Source of the DNA: an uncultured Eggerthella sp.
GTDB taxonomy: Bacteria; Actinomycetota; Coriobacteriia; Coriobacteriales; Eggerthellaceae
Assembly (NCBI GenBank): GCA_900547965.1
Contig: URJE01000036.1
Span: 1 to 15,543 of the forward strand
Length of the DNA stretch: 15,543 nt
Direction: 5' to 3'
Shown here: piece by piece, positions 8,116-14,845 of the stretch
Layout: the number at the start of each line of letters is the position of its first letter
How positions within the stretch are numbered: position 1 is the stretch's first letter
Notes under the pieces: model-generated
What the model saw: only the letters and a program-made list of their open reading frames with translations
Databases searched by the model: none
Told to the model about the DNA's origin: nothing
Program-made: the position numbers and the translations under genes

Positions 8116-9444
8116 CTATTTGTCGGACATTTCCTCGCCAAGGTCGATGGTAAGGCCGTCCATGATGGTATTAACCGTACGAACCGCGCACATCTTGCCG
8201 CACATGGTACAGGTGCCCTCCGTCGAAGGAGGGGCGCTTTCGAAGTACTTGCGGGGCTTCACCGGATCGATGGCAAGGCTGAACATCTCTTCCCAGTCCA
8301 TACGGCGACGGGCGTCGCTCATGCGATTGTCGACATCGCGCGCATGAGGAATACCCTTAGCGATATCGGCAGCATGAGCTGCGATTTTTGTTGCAACAAG
8401 GCCCTCACGCACATCATCAGCATCGGGCAAGCGCAGATGCTCGGCGGGCGTTACATAGCATAGGAAGTCGGCACCGCACGATGCGGCAACCGCACCGCCG
8501 ATAGCAGATGTGATGTGGTCGTAACCGGGAGCGATATCGGTAACCAGCGGGCCAAGAACGTAGAACGGGGCGTTGTGGCACAAGCGCTTCTGAATCTTCA
8601 TATTGGCAGGAATCTCGTCCAATGCCATATGGCCAGGGCCCTCAACCATAACCTGAACGCCTGCATCCCATGCACGCTTGGTGAGCTTGCCGATCTCGAT
8701 AAGCTCAGAAATCTGCCCAGCATCAGTAGCGTCGTAGTTGCAGCCGGGACGCATAGCGTCGCCGATGCTGATGGTCACATCGTGCTCATGCAAGATTTCC
8801 AGCACTTCATCGTAGTATTCGTAGAAAGGATTTTCGTTGCCCGTGGCTTCCATCCAGGCGAAAATCAGCGAACCGCCACGACTAACAATATTCATCAGGC
8901 GACCGGTTTCCTTGAAGTTGTCAATGGTGCGACGATTCATGCCAGCATGAATGGTTACGAAGTCCACACCGTCTTCAGCGTGGGCGCGTACAACGTCCAA
9001 GAAGTCCTGAGCCGTAATACCAATAAGAGGTTTTTCCAGGTAGCCGATGGCATCGTACATAGGCACCGTGCCGATCATGGCAGGGCTCATATCGATAAGC
9101 TGCTTACGAAAATCGTGCGTTTTTCCGTGGTTGGAAAGGTCCATGATGCCTTCCGCGCCCAGCTCGATAGCGGTGCGCACCTTCTCGAGTTCCATTTCGG
9201 CGTTCATTAGGTCGCCGGAAATGCCCAGGTTAACGTTTACCTTGGTACGCATGCCTTCGCCTACACCCTCGGGGCTTAGGCTGGCGTGGTGGATGTTGGC
9301 GGGAATGGCAATGCAGCCCTTCGCAACGCCCGCACGAATCTCCTCAGGCGTTTTATGCTCCTTGGCGGCAACTGCTTCCATTTGAGGCGTGATTTTGCCC
9401 GCACGGGCATAATCGATTTGAGTAATGAGACGATCTTGCGTCAT
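8116..9444 (-). CDS. thiC: Phosphomethylpyrimidine synthase ThiC (short form)
   Basis: Radical-SAM enzyme that rearranges aminoimidazole ribotide to HMP-P. The family core is clear: NVNLGISGD, HAGMNRR (167-173), GDAMRPGC (228-235), VEGPGHMALDEIPANM (267-282), PFYVLGPLVTDIAPGYDHI, YVTPAEHLRLP. The start is ATG 9444, not the upstream ATG at 9465: AAGGGAG lies five bases before it, and the start falls inside the riboswitch P1 helix. At 442 residues it lacks the extra N-terminal domain of E. coli-type ThiC. The iron-sulfur cysteines are C412, C415 and C419, spaced CX2CX3C instead of the textbook CX2CX4C. Translation is probably controlled by the TPP riboswitch. The BzaF-type paralogue (hydroxybenzimidazole synthase) is an alternative, but the thiN/thiD neighbours and THI element favour ThiC. 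Confidence 0.95.
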   Translation of the reverse strand: MTQDRLITQIDYARAGKITPQMEAVAAKEHKTPEEIRAGVAKGCIAIPANIHHASLSPEGVGEGMRTKVNVNLGISGDLMNAEMELEKVRTAIELGAEGIMDLSNHGKTHDFRKQLIDMSPAMIGTVPMYDAIGYLEKPLIGITAQDFLDVVRAHAEDGVDFVTIHAGMNRRTIDNFKETGRLMNIVSRGGSLIFAWMEATGNENPFYEYYDEVLEILHEHDVTISIGDAMRPGCNYDATDAGQISELIEIGKLTKRAWDAGVQVMVEGPGHMALDEIPANMKIQKRLCHNAPFYVLGPLVTDIAPGYDHITSAIGGAVAASCGADFLCYVTPAEHLRLPDADDVREGLVATKIAAHAADIAKGIPHARDVDNRMSDARRRMDWEEMFSLAIDPVKPRKYFESAPPSTEGTCTMCGKMCAVRTVNTIMDGLTIDLGEEMSDK

Positions 9445-9550
9445 CACAGCTCCCTTCGTTGGCATTATCCATACAGGTTCTATGGGTCGGGGCCTTGCCC
9501 CCTCTCAGCCGAACAGCCGCGCATCGCAGGCGGTTAGCTCCCCTGTTATG
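9442..9550 (-). promoter_or_regulatory. TPP riboswitch (THI element) controlling thiC
   Basis: The minus strand carries the conserved THI blocks in order: GGGGAGC (9543-9537), GGCTGAGA (9510-9503), GAACCTG (9480-9474), and GGATAATGCCAACGAAGGGA (9470-9451). P1 is formed by CATAACAG (9550-9543) and CTGTGATG (9449-9442), eight positions with one mismatch. The last three bases are the thiC start codon, and the Shine-Dalgarno AAGGGAG lies in the conserved 3' block. Ligand binding should therefore hide both. No terminator hairpin separates the aptamer from thiC, so control is translational. The element starts eight bases after the thiN stop. Confidence 0.96.
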
Positions 9551-9558
9551 TGGTTACG

Positions 9559-10236
9559 TTATTGTACTCGCATATAGGTATACGCCGCGCGTGGGAATCC
9601 CAAAAGGGGGAAGATAACCAACAACGAGCCTTCTTCCAGGCTGATGCTGGCAGGCTTGCCAACAAGCTCGTTCGAAATGCCCCACAGCGCTCGGTTCGTG
9701 CAGGTTGCGCCGTCGAGCTCCCATTCCAAGCCAACTTCCGCAACGCCACACGCAACATCGCTATGCGAGATCACCGAGCACGTTCCCCACGCGCCTTCCG
9801 CAAGCGAAAGAGAGCAAAACGGGCCTGGTGCAACCAGTGGAGCAATTACCGTTTCTTCGCCAATGCCCCATACGCAGGTACCCCGCGACGCCGCCTGAAT
9901 AAGCAACTGCAAGTTGCCTAAGGAATGGTCGAGCCTGCCTGTAAACGCATCGCAGATGACCAGCTCTTCAAAGCCCTGCTGCTCGGCATAGCCGATGGCC
10001 AAATCCATATCGGTGAAATCTTTATGCGCATCGTACTCGAACACGCACGGGTGCTGCGGCACCGCGCCAAGTGAATCGAAATCGCCGAACACCGCATCAG
10101 GCACAATGCCACGCTCTTGCAACGCCGCGAACCCGCCATCGACCGCATACACTGCATCGAATTCCTGCGTTTGCAGGATGTAGTCAAGCTCTTTATGGGC
10201 CGAAGGTGCAGCGCCAACAAGCAAGCAGCGTTTCAT
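9559..10236 (-). CDS. thiN: Thiamine pyrophosphokinase
   Basis: Transfers pyrophosphate from ATP to thiamine to make TPP. Family motifs are all present: AVDGG (31-35), PDAVFGDFDS (46-55), KDFTDMDLAIGYA (72-84) and GRLDHSLGNLQLL (100-112). At 225 residues it is close to normal (about 210-220). The ATG at 10236 has AAAGGA seven bases upstream. It is the first gene of the leftward thiamine cluster. The riboswitch lies after it, so TPP should control thiC but not thiN translation. ThiN works on salvaged thiamine as well, consistent with being outside the feedback loop. Confidence 0.94.
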   Translation of the reverse strand: MKRCLLVGAAPSAHKELDYILQTQEFDAVYAVDGGFAALQERGIVPDAVFGDFDSLGAVPQHPCVFEYDAHKDFTDMDLAIGYAEQQGFEELVICDAFTGRLDHSLGNLQLLIQAASRGTCVWGIGEETVIAPLVAPGPFCSLSLAEGAWGTCSVISHSDVACGVAEVGLEWELDGATCTNRALWGISNELVGKPASISLEEGSLLVIFPLLGFPRAAYTYMRVQ

Positions 10237-10325
10237 ATGAAAGTCCTTTCAGGGCGAAAGAGTACGAGAATCATCCCTAACCATGAAACCAGAAAACAAA
10301 AGCAGAAGTCAGAGATCGAGGAAAC

Positions 10326-10354
10326 ATCATAGAAGAATTTCTTGAAACTCTCAG
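10326..10354 (-). promoter_or_regulatory. Candidate thiN promoter
   Basis: On the minus strand CTGAGA (10354-10349) and TATGAT (10331-10326) are 17 bases apart. The -10 matches consensus at five of six positions, the -35 at four. It predicts an 80-90 base leader for thiN. If correct, the hairpin cluster lies upstream of transcription, not in the thiN leader. Confidence 0.35.
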
Positions 10355-10371
10355 GTCCATACCAGTCAGCA

Positions 10372-10502
10372 AAGGCAAGCCAGGTGCCTTAGATTTCCGT
10401 CGGCAAACATGCCAGTGGCATGTTTGGTCCCAAACTAGGCATCCGAGCGGATGCATTCTGCTCAGCTTGCCTGAGCAGAATTCCAGACGGACTTCGCCCG
10501 TC
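10372..10502. repeat. Cluster of five perfect inverted repeats, possible structured RNA
   Basis: Stems are: AAGGCA/TGCCTT (10372-10390); CAAACATGCC/GGCATGTTTG with loop AGT (10404-10426); GCATCC/GGATGC (10439-10454); ATTCTGCTCA/TGAGCAGAAT (10455-10481); GACGG/CCGTC (10486-10502). The seven-base loop GCTTGCC (10465-10471) is fully complementary to GGCAAGC (10374-10380). GACGG at 10486 can also pair with CCGTC at 10397-10401, giving a competing long-range helix. All pairs are Watson-Crick, so strand is undecided. No flanking T-run is seen. I do not recognise a known RNA family. Confidence 0.55.
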
Positions 10503-10556
10503 AAGCACGCTCGCAGGGGAAAGATAAGGTGCCCGGCTTGGCAGCAGCGTCAATTC

Positions 10557-10585
10557 AATACATTATTCGTGGAACAAGGTATAAT
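10557..10585 (+). promoter_or_regulatory. rnpB promoter
   Basis: A perfect -10 TATAAT (10580-10585) lies six to seven bases before the predicted RNase P RNA 5' end. The -35 region 17 bases upstream (AATACA, 10557-10562) matches consensus only in its last three bases. Confidence 0.75.
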
Positions 10586-10590
10586 ACAAC

Positions 10591-10930
10591 TTCGAGTGAG
10601 CCGGGCAATCGCGTGCGCAAGCATGAGGAAAGTCCGGGCTCCCAAGGGCAAGATGCCAGCTAACGGCTGGGCGGGGCGACCCGACGGACAGTGCCACAGA
10701 AAAGAAGACTCCCCTGCATGCAGGAGAAAAGCTGAAACGGTGCGGTAAAAGCGCACCAGTGCGTTGGCAACAACGTAGCTTGGTAAACCCCATCTGGAGC
10801 AAGCGCAAATAGGAATGCCATACGGCCGCCCTTCCGTGCATTCGGGTTGCGTGCTTGAGCTTTGCGGCGACGCAAAGTCGAGATAAATGGTTGCCGATTA
10901 CAGAACCCGGCTTATAGGCTCACTCGCATT
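10591..10930 (+). ncRNA. rnpB: RNase P RNA, bacterial type A
   Basis: Catalytic RNA of RNase P, which trims tRNA 5' leaders. P1 is a perfect ten-pair helix CGAGTGAGCC (10593-10602) with GGCTCACTCG (10917-10926). The universal core is present: GAGGAAAGTCCGGGC (10625-10639) near the 5' end, and ACAGAACCCGGCTTATAGGC (10900-10919) at the 3' end, which form P4. Also seen are CACAGAAA, GGTGCGGTAAAAGCGCACC and GGTAAACCCCATCTGGAGCAA with AAATAGG. The length of about 335-340 fits type A. Exact ends are inferred from P1, the promoter and the terminator. Confidence 0.97.
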
Positions 10931-10932
10931 TC

Positions 10933-10960
10933 AATGCCGTCCCTTTGGGCGGCATTTTTT
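10933..10960 (+). terminator. rnpB intrinsic terminator
   Basis: AATGCCG (10933-10939) pairs with CGGCATT (10950-10956), with an inner CCC/GGG around TTT, followed by a T-run to 10960. The T-run is on the plus strand only. It lies 18 bases from the convergent exporter stop and gives no clear stop signal to the leftward operon. Confidence 0.9.
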
Positions 10961-10978
10961 AACCATATCGGCATCAAC

Positions 10979-12682
10979 CTATATCTCGGATTGAGAATCA
11001 ATCAAACGACGATAGTACAAACAGCTCTCGTATAAGTCGTGATGCATTCCCTGCCCCTCAATTTTTCCCTCATTAAGAACGACGATCCAATCGGCGCTTA
11101 AAATGGAGGACAACCTATGAGCCGCATAGACGATCGTCCGTCCATCAAAAAGGCTTCTCAAGAGACAATCTACTTCGCGCTCGGAAATTCCATCAAGACT
11201 CGAAGTTGGCTCGTCGAGAATGAGCACTTTAGGATTACGGATAATAGTTCTAGCCAATGCGATACGCTGTCTTTGCCCTCCCGACAAGGCCAGACCCCGC
11301 TCGCCAACGTCCCTATCCAAAGGAATATCACCTAATCCAACAGAATCAAGGGCATTCTCCATGTCAAAGCGAGAAGCTGAGAGTTTTGCAAGCCTTAAAT
11401 TATCCTCGACGGTACCGCTAATCAAACTAGCGGACTGGTCTATAAAGCCAATTGAATCCCGATATTCCTCAAGGGGGATATCGGACAACTCAATACCATC
11501 AAGGAGTATTTTCCCTTTTGAGGGAGAGAAAAAACGTTCCATCAAACCCAAGCACGTTGACTTCCCCCCACCCGAAGCTCCAACTAACGCAGTTACTTTC
11601 CCAGGAGGAATGCTGAACGAGGCATCGTTCAAAGAGTCATTCGAGGACGATGGGTAGCAAAATGAAACACGATAAAAAGTAAAAGATGGACAAGGAGAAA
11701 TGCCTCCCTCTTTGTGGCAAGAAGAAGGAAGACTCCTAGGATGAACTAGGGTTTCAAAGTCTCTAATTCTCTCGTCGCCTACAGCAGCTTCGCGCGCATA
11801 TGAAATAAAACCAACAAATTGGCTTACCGAAGAAGAAAAGTAAGAGAAGTACATCAAGAAAACTACAAGATCGGAAAAAGCCATTGCGCCCGCAGCAACC
11901 TGCCAGGATGCAAACAAAATCGTTCCAATATTCGCAAGCTGCATCAAGACAGACGATATCGGAGAAAGAAAACCGGCAAGCAGAGACAATTTAAAGCCAG
12001 CTTTTGCAGCAGCCTCTATTTCGACTCCGAGAGATTTTTCCGCCGAGCTCCATGCGTTATAAGATCGCAAAACCCGATTCGTGAGAGCGAATTCCTGGGT
12101 TTTTACTGTAATACGCAAAAGAAGCTCCTGAACCTCTTTCCTGTAGCCCGACATCGGGCGCGATGCAACGACCGAAAAAAGCAAGGATAGCAATCCAAAC
12201 CCCAAACCGATAACAAACGTCATGGGGGAAATGAGAACCAGGGCAACAAATGATCCGAAAAACACGAACAAGGACTGAACAAGAGAAACAAGCTGCCCAG
12301 GGAGTCTCTTGACCAATTCAACATCACTTACAATGCGCTGAGAATACCAACCTGAAGGTCGAGCTTCCTGGCTCAAAACCGACAAAGCAAAGAACGAACG
12401 GGATAGACGGCCTCTTATTCGCTTAGCTAGTCCCTCGCCTATCTTGGCAATCAGAACCTGCTGGCCCATAGTCAATAGGGCGCTTGCAGCAAGAAGGATC
12501 AGCAGGATTATCAAGGGGTCGAAAGCATTTGCCCCTTCCTGTGCAGCCTGAATCAAAGCTCCACCATATTGGGGCTGAGCCAGCAAAATTATCTGCCCGA
12601 GTAGCCCCAGAACCAAGCAAGCGACAAACACCCACCCCAAAGAAGGGACATGCCTCTTTAATAAAACGATTATTGTTCGCAT
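10979..12682 (-). CDS. ABC half-exporter (membrane domain plus ATPase) of the lanthipeptide cluster
   Basis: Type I exporter half-transporter, probably a homodimer in the cytoplasmic membrane. The N-terminal 300 residues hold six predicted membrane helices (first about 14-36, then about 55-80, two at about 130-172, two at about 233-290). The ATPase follows: Walker A GASGGGKST (368-376), Q-loop GFIDQ (Q416), signature LSGGQ (466-470), Walker B VLILDEPTSS (486-495) and H-loop His522. At 567 residues there is no room for an N-terminal C39 peptidase, so it should not cleave the leader. The ATG at 12682 follows GAGGGAG. It is the last gene of the leftward operon, 52 bases after the permease. Family members RamA/RamB play this role in the SapB cluster; export of the lanthipeptide is inferred from context. 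Confidence 0.9.
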   Translation of the reverse strand: MRTIIVLLKRHVPSLGWVFVACLVLGLLGQIILLAQPQYGGALIQAAQEGANAFDPLIILLILLAASALLTMGQQVLIAKIGEGLAKRIRGRLSRSFFALSVLSQEARPSGWYSQRIVSDVELVKRLPGQLVSLVQSLFVFFGSFVALVLISPMTFVIGLGFGLLSLLFSVVASRPMSGYRKEVQELLLRITVKTQEFALTNRVLRSYNAWSSAEKSLGVEIEAAAKAGFKLSLLAGFLSPISSVLMQLANIGTILFASWQVAAGAMAFSDLVVFLMYFSYFSSSVSQFVGFISYAREAAVGDERIRDFETLVHPRSLPSSCHKEGGISPCPSFTFYRVSFCYPSSSNDSLNDASFSIPPGKVTALVGASGGGKSTCLGLMERFFSPSKGKILLDGIELSDIPLEEYRDSIGFIDQSASLISGTVEDNLRLAKLSASRFDMENALDSVGLGDIPLDRDVGERGLALSGGQRQRIALARTIIRNPKVLILDEPTSSLDGISEREVDCLLRSLFDGRTIVYAAHRLSSILSADWIVVLNEGKIEGQGMHHDLYESCLYYRRLIDSQSEI

Positions 12683-12734
12683 GGAATCGGACTCCCTCTA
12701 TCGGAGAAAAAGACGACAAAGCAACCTCCCTTTT

Positions 12735-14051
12735 CTATTCCACGGCCTTACGAGCTAAAAGAACTTTTCCAGCGTTTACGCTTGGCAGCACCATCAGCAT
12801 GGGAGATAGAACGACCGCAAAAGAAGGCGCGAAAATCAGCAGCGAGGAAACTAAGCAGGCAGATAAGGGGAGGCTAACCGAACAAACGGCAGAAGCAATA
12901 GCCCCAGAAGATAATGCGCACGCCATGCCAACGATGAGCGCATTAAACGCATGGATGAACGACTCACATATCATCATTTCGAAGATCGATCTATGACTCG
13001 ATCCACACGAAATGAACGTCCTTCCTTCAAGAACCCTGTCGTTTGCCGTCATTGCAACAACAGCCACAGCTCCAGCAACGCAAACTAAAATAGGGGCACC
13101 GAGAAAGGACAGCAGCTGTTCAGTGCTTATCCCGCTTGCTTCGATTCCCTGACCCCTCAGATAGACAACCAGAGCATCAACAACAGCAATGAGCCCCGCA
13201 ACCAGCGAAATGCCTATTGCAATAGGCATTTGCATCGCCACAGATTCATCGGAATAGAAAAGTACCTTGCTCTGGGCAACCAGCCAGACCGGAGAGCCCC
13301 TCCAAGGAGCAACAGCCGTCCACGTTTTCACCACCCAAGGGAGCAACGGCCTCAAAACGACAGAGCATAACAAAGCAACAACAAAGGGGAGGAATACAAG
13401 ACAACTGATTCGAGCCAGCGGGTCTGATTCGACGGAAATTGCAATCAACGAAAAAAGGCCAACAACTAACAAGGCACAGACAACGATGCGGAAGGCGCCG
13501 ATTTTCTTTCTATATGGCAATTGACCGCCCAGGGTTAAAAGAGGGGAAACATTCAGGGAAGAATGCACACTGCTCAACCCACCAAGAACAAACGCAAGGA
13601 GCTCAACGCAAGCGACCAAGGCGACAACCGGAAAATCAAGACAAGCCCCCAAACAAACAAAGACATCAAAGCAAGGAATCGCAAAGCCGAAAGCAATGAA
13701 ACCCAACATCAAGCCAAGAAACGAAGCAATTGCTATCTGAACAAAAAAGCAAAGTCCTACATATCTCCTGCGCATGCCTAGCAACCGCCACACAGAGTAA
13801 GATGGCTCTTTTTTCTTTGCAACAAGTCGCGCCACAGAGGCAGATACGGGAATGGAAGCAATCCATGTCAGAAACAGTGTTGCGGTTCCCGCATTGAGCA
13901 GCTGCCTCGAAGCCGCCCCCTCTAGCCCATAAGACGAAGATATGAGCAAGGCGGACCAACCGCTAGCAACGCCACAAAAGAAGGCGACCAGAATAATACC
14001 CACCCAATCAAGCCATCTATTCCTTAAGTCAGAAATGAACAAACGCCACAT
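12735..14051 (-). CDS. FtsX-type ABC permease
   Basis: Integral membrane protein of about ten helices (about 14-37, 57-77, 97-124, 130-160, 188-205, 215-240, 275-299, 314-335, 364-390, 392-420). Two segments resemble the FtsX/MacB hallmark, a short LG or CG turn, a basic patch and then a long helix with an acidic or polar residue: VWRLLGMRRRYVGLCFF (88-104), and ISCGSSHRSIFEMMICESF (347-365). This suggests a duplicated permease. The ATG is two bases after the ATPase stop (TAACCATG), using GGAGGGG at the end of that gene, so the two are coupled and form one transporter. It may export the peptide or give self-protection, as MacB/BceAB-like pairs do elsewhere. Sequence is divergent; the family call rests on topology and the partner gene. 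A 24-base palindrome lies inside it (13208-13231). Confidence 0.8.
   Translation of the reverse strand: MWRLFISDLRNRWLDWVGIILVAFFCGVASGWSALLISSSYGLEGAASRQLLNAGTATLFLTWIASIPVSASVARLVAKKKEPSYSVWRLLGMRRRYVGLCFFVQIAIASFLGLMLGFIAFGFAIPCFDVFVCLGACLDFPVVALVACVELLAFVLGGLSSVHSSLNVSPLLTLGGQLPYRKKIGAFRIVVCALLVVGLFSLIAISVESDPLARISCLVFLPFVVALLCSVVLRPLLPWVVKTWTAVAPWRGSPVWLVAQSKVLFYSDESVAMQMPIAIGISLVAGLIAVVDALVVYLRGQGIEASGISTEQLLSFLGAPILVCVAGAVAVVAMTANDRVLEGRTFISCGSSHRSIFEMMICESFIHAFNALIVGMACALSSGAIASAVCSVSLPLSACLVSSLLIFAPSFAVVLSPMLMVLPSVNAGKVLLARKAVE
13208..13231. repeat. Perfect 24-base palindrome inside the permease gene
   Basis: AAATGCCTATTG followed directly by its reverse complement CAATAGGCATTT, with no spacer. 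On the minus strand it encodes part of MQMPIAIGIS (residues 273-282 of the permease). Confidence 0.9.
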
Positions 14052-14053
14052 GG

Positions 14054-14782
14054 TTACCCCTCCAGCAAAAGGGCTATTTCATGCGGGGCGGGATGGTTGA
14101 GCTCCGCAGCAACCATCCCATCTTTCAGAATCACAACACGATCGGAATAAGAAGCTGCCGTCAGATCATGGGTTACCATCACAACAGCACGATTACCCTG
14201 CTTCGATTCGCGACGCATTATATCCATCACCGCTCGCGTATTATCAACATCAAGAGATCCTGTAGGCTCGTCTGCAAATACTATTGGAGAATCAGTAGCC
14301 ATGGATCGCGCTATTGCTATACGCTGCCGCTCTCCTCCCGACAATGAATCTGGATAGTCCTTTGCCTTATCGGCGATACCAAGGCCACTAAGCAAAGCTA
14401 GCGCATCTTTTTTCGTAGCTTTCTTTCCAGAAAGTCGAGCGGGAATCCAGACGTTATCTACGGCATTCAGCGATGGAATGAGATTTAAATTCTGAAATAC
14501 GAAACTGACCAAACGCCTTCTGACTTCGTCTCTCTCTATAGTGTTCATTGATGAAATCAAGTTGCCATCAAGGGCAATAGAGCCCGAATCTATCTCTTCG
14601 AGGCCCGAAAGGCAGTTCAACAGGGTCGTTTTTCCCGACCCACTTGGGCCGACAATAGAAACGAACTCACCCACGTTAACCGAAAAATCAATCCCATTCA
14701 GCACCCTATTCTTCCGAAGCTTTTTTCCTTTGCCGTATACGAAAGACTTTTTTATTCCTCTTGCATCAATCAAGGCTGACAT
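14054..14782 (-). CDS. ABC transporter ATPase (MacB/LolD type), partner of the FtsX-type permease
   Basis: Cytoplasmic ATPase subunit of 242 residues. Motifs: Walker A GPSGSGKTT (45-53), Q-loop Q97 (FVFQNLNLIPSLNAVDNV), signature LSGGERQR (147-154), Walker B IVFADEPTGSLD (167-178), H-loop THD with His205. The string DEPTGSLD and the length are typical of the MacB/LolD/FtsE group that pairs with FtsX-type permeases, and the next gene is such a permease. The start is taken as ATG 14782 (MSALIDARGIKKSF, the normal family N-terminus). The upstream ATG at 14836 would begin inside the intergenic hairpin. The nearest ribosome-binding sequence (AAAGGG) is about 12 bases away, rather far, so initiation may be inefficient. 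Confidence 0.93.
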   Translation of the reverse strand: MSALIDARGIKKSFVYGKGKKLRKNRVLNGIDFSVNVGEFVSIVGPSGSGKTTLLNCLSGLEEIDSGSIALDGNLISSMNTIERDEVRRRLVSFVFQNLNLIPSLNAVDNVWIPARLSGKKATKKDALALLSGLGIADKAKDYPDSLSGGERQRIAIARSMATDSPIVFADEPTGSLDVDNTRAVMDIMRRESKQGNRAVVMVTHDLTAASYSDRVVILKDGMVAAELNHPAPHEIALLLEG

Positions 14783-14807
14783 CGAAGAATCACGCCCTTT
14801 CTGCAAT

Positions 14808-14835
14808 TGCCGGGCATGCGGAAGCATGCCCGGCA
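14808..14835. repeat. Strong hairpin between precursor peptide gene and transporter genes
   Basis: TGCCGGGCATGC (14808-14819) and GCATGCCCGGCA (14824-14835) are perfect 12-base arms around four bases (TTCC in the leftward RNA). No T-run follows on either strand. It starts ten bases after the precursor stop. Likely a 3' stabiliser or partial attenuator that raises precursor mRNA over the downstream transporter genes; such hairpins are common after lanthipeptide precursor genes. Confidence 0.85.
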
Positions 14836-14845
14836 CTATCTTTGC

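Larger units (their letters stand above)
10237..10590. other. Gene-free region between thiN and rnpB, rich in inverted repeats
   Basis: These 354 bases hold no convincing gene. They contain the thiN ribosome-binding site, a candidate thiN promoter (10326-10354), a cluster of five inverted repeats (10372-10502), an arm TGCCCGGCT (10530-10538) that is complementary to the 5' end of rnpB (10599-10607), and the rnpB promoter. Confidence 0.7.

Noticed and set aside
8515..9210. 231-codon plus-strand open frame inside thiC
   Set aside because: Antisense shadow of a clear ThiC coding sequence; no recognisable domain or ribosome-binding site.
10283..10345. 20-residue very basic peptide frame on the plus strand in the thiN-rnpB gap
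   Set aside because: No ribosome-binding site and no promoter; it overlaps the candidate thiN promoter on the other strand.
10344..10360. GAAACTCTCAGGTCC resembling the end of a glycine riboswitch aptamer
   Set aside because: The other conserved aptamer blocks (GGAGAGA and the CGAAGG segment) are absent, and no glycine gene follows.
14783..14836. Upstream ATG (14836) giving the ATPase 18 extra residues
   Set aside because: The added residues are encoded by the intergenic hairpin and do not fit the family; ATG 14782 gives the normal N-terminus.
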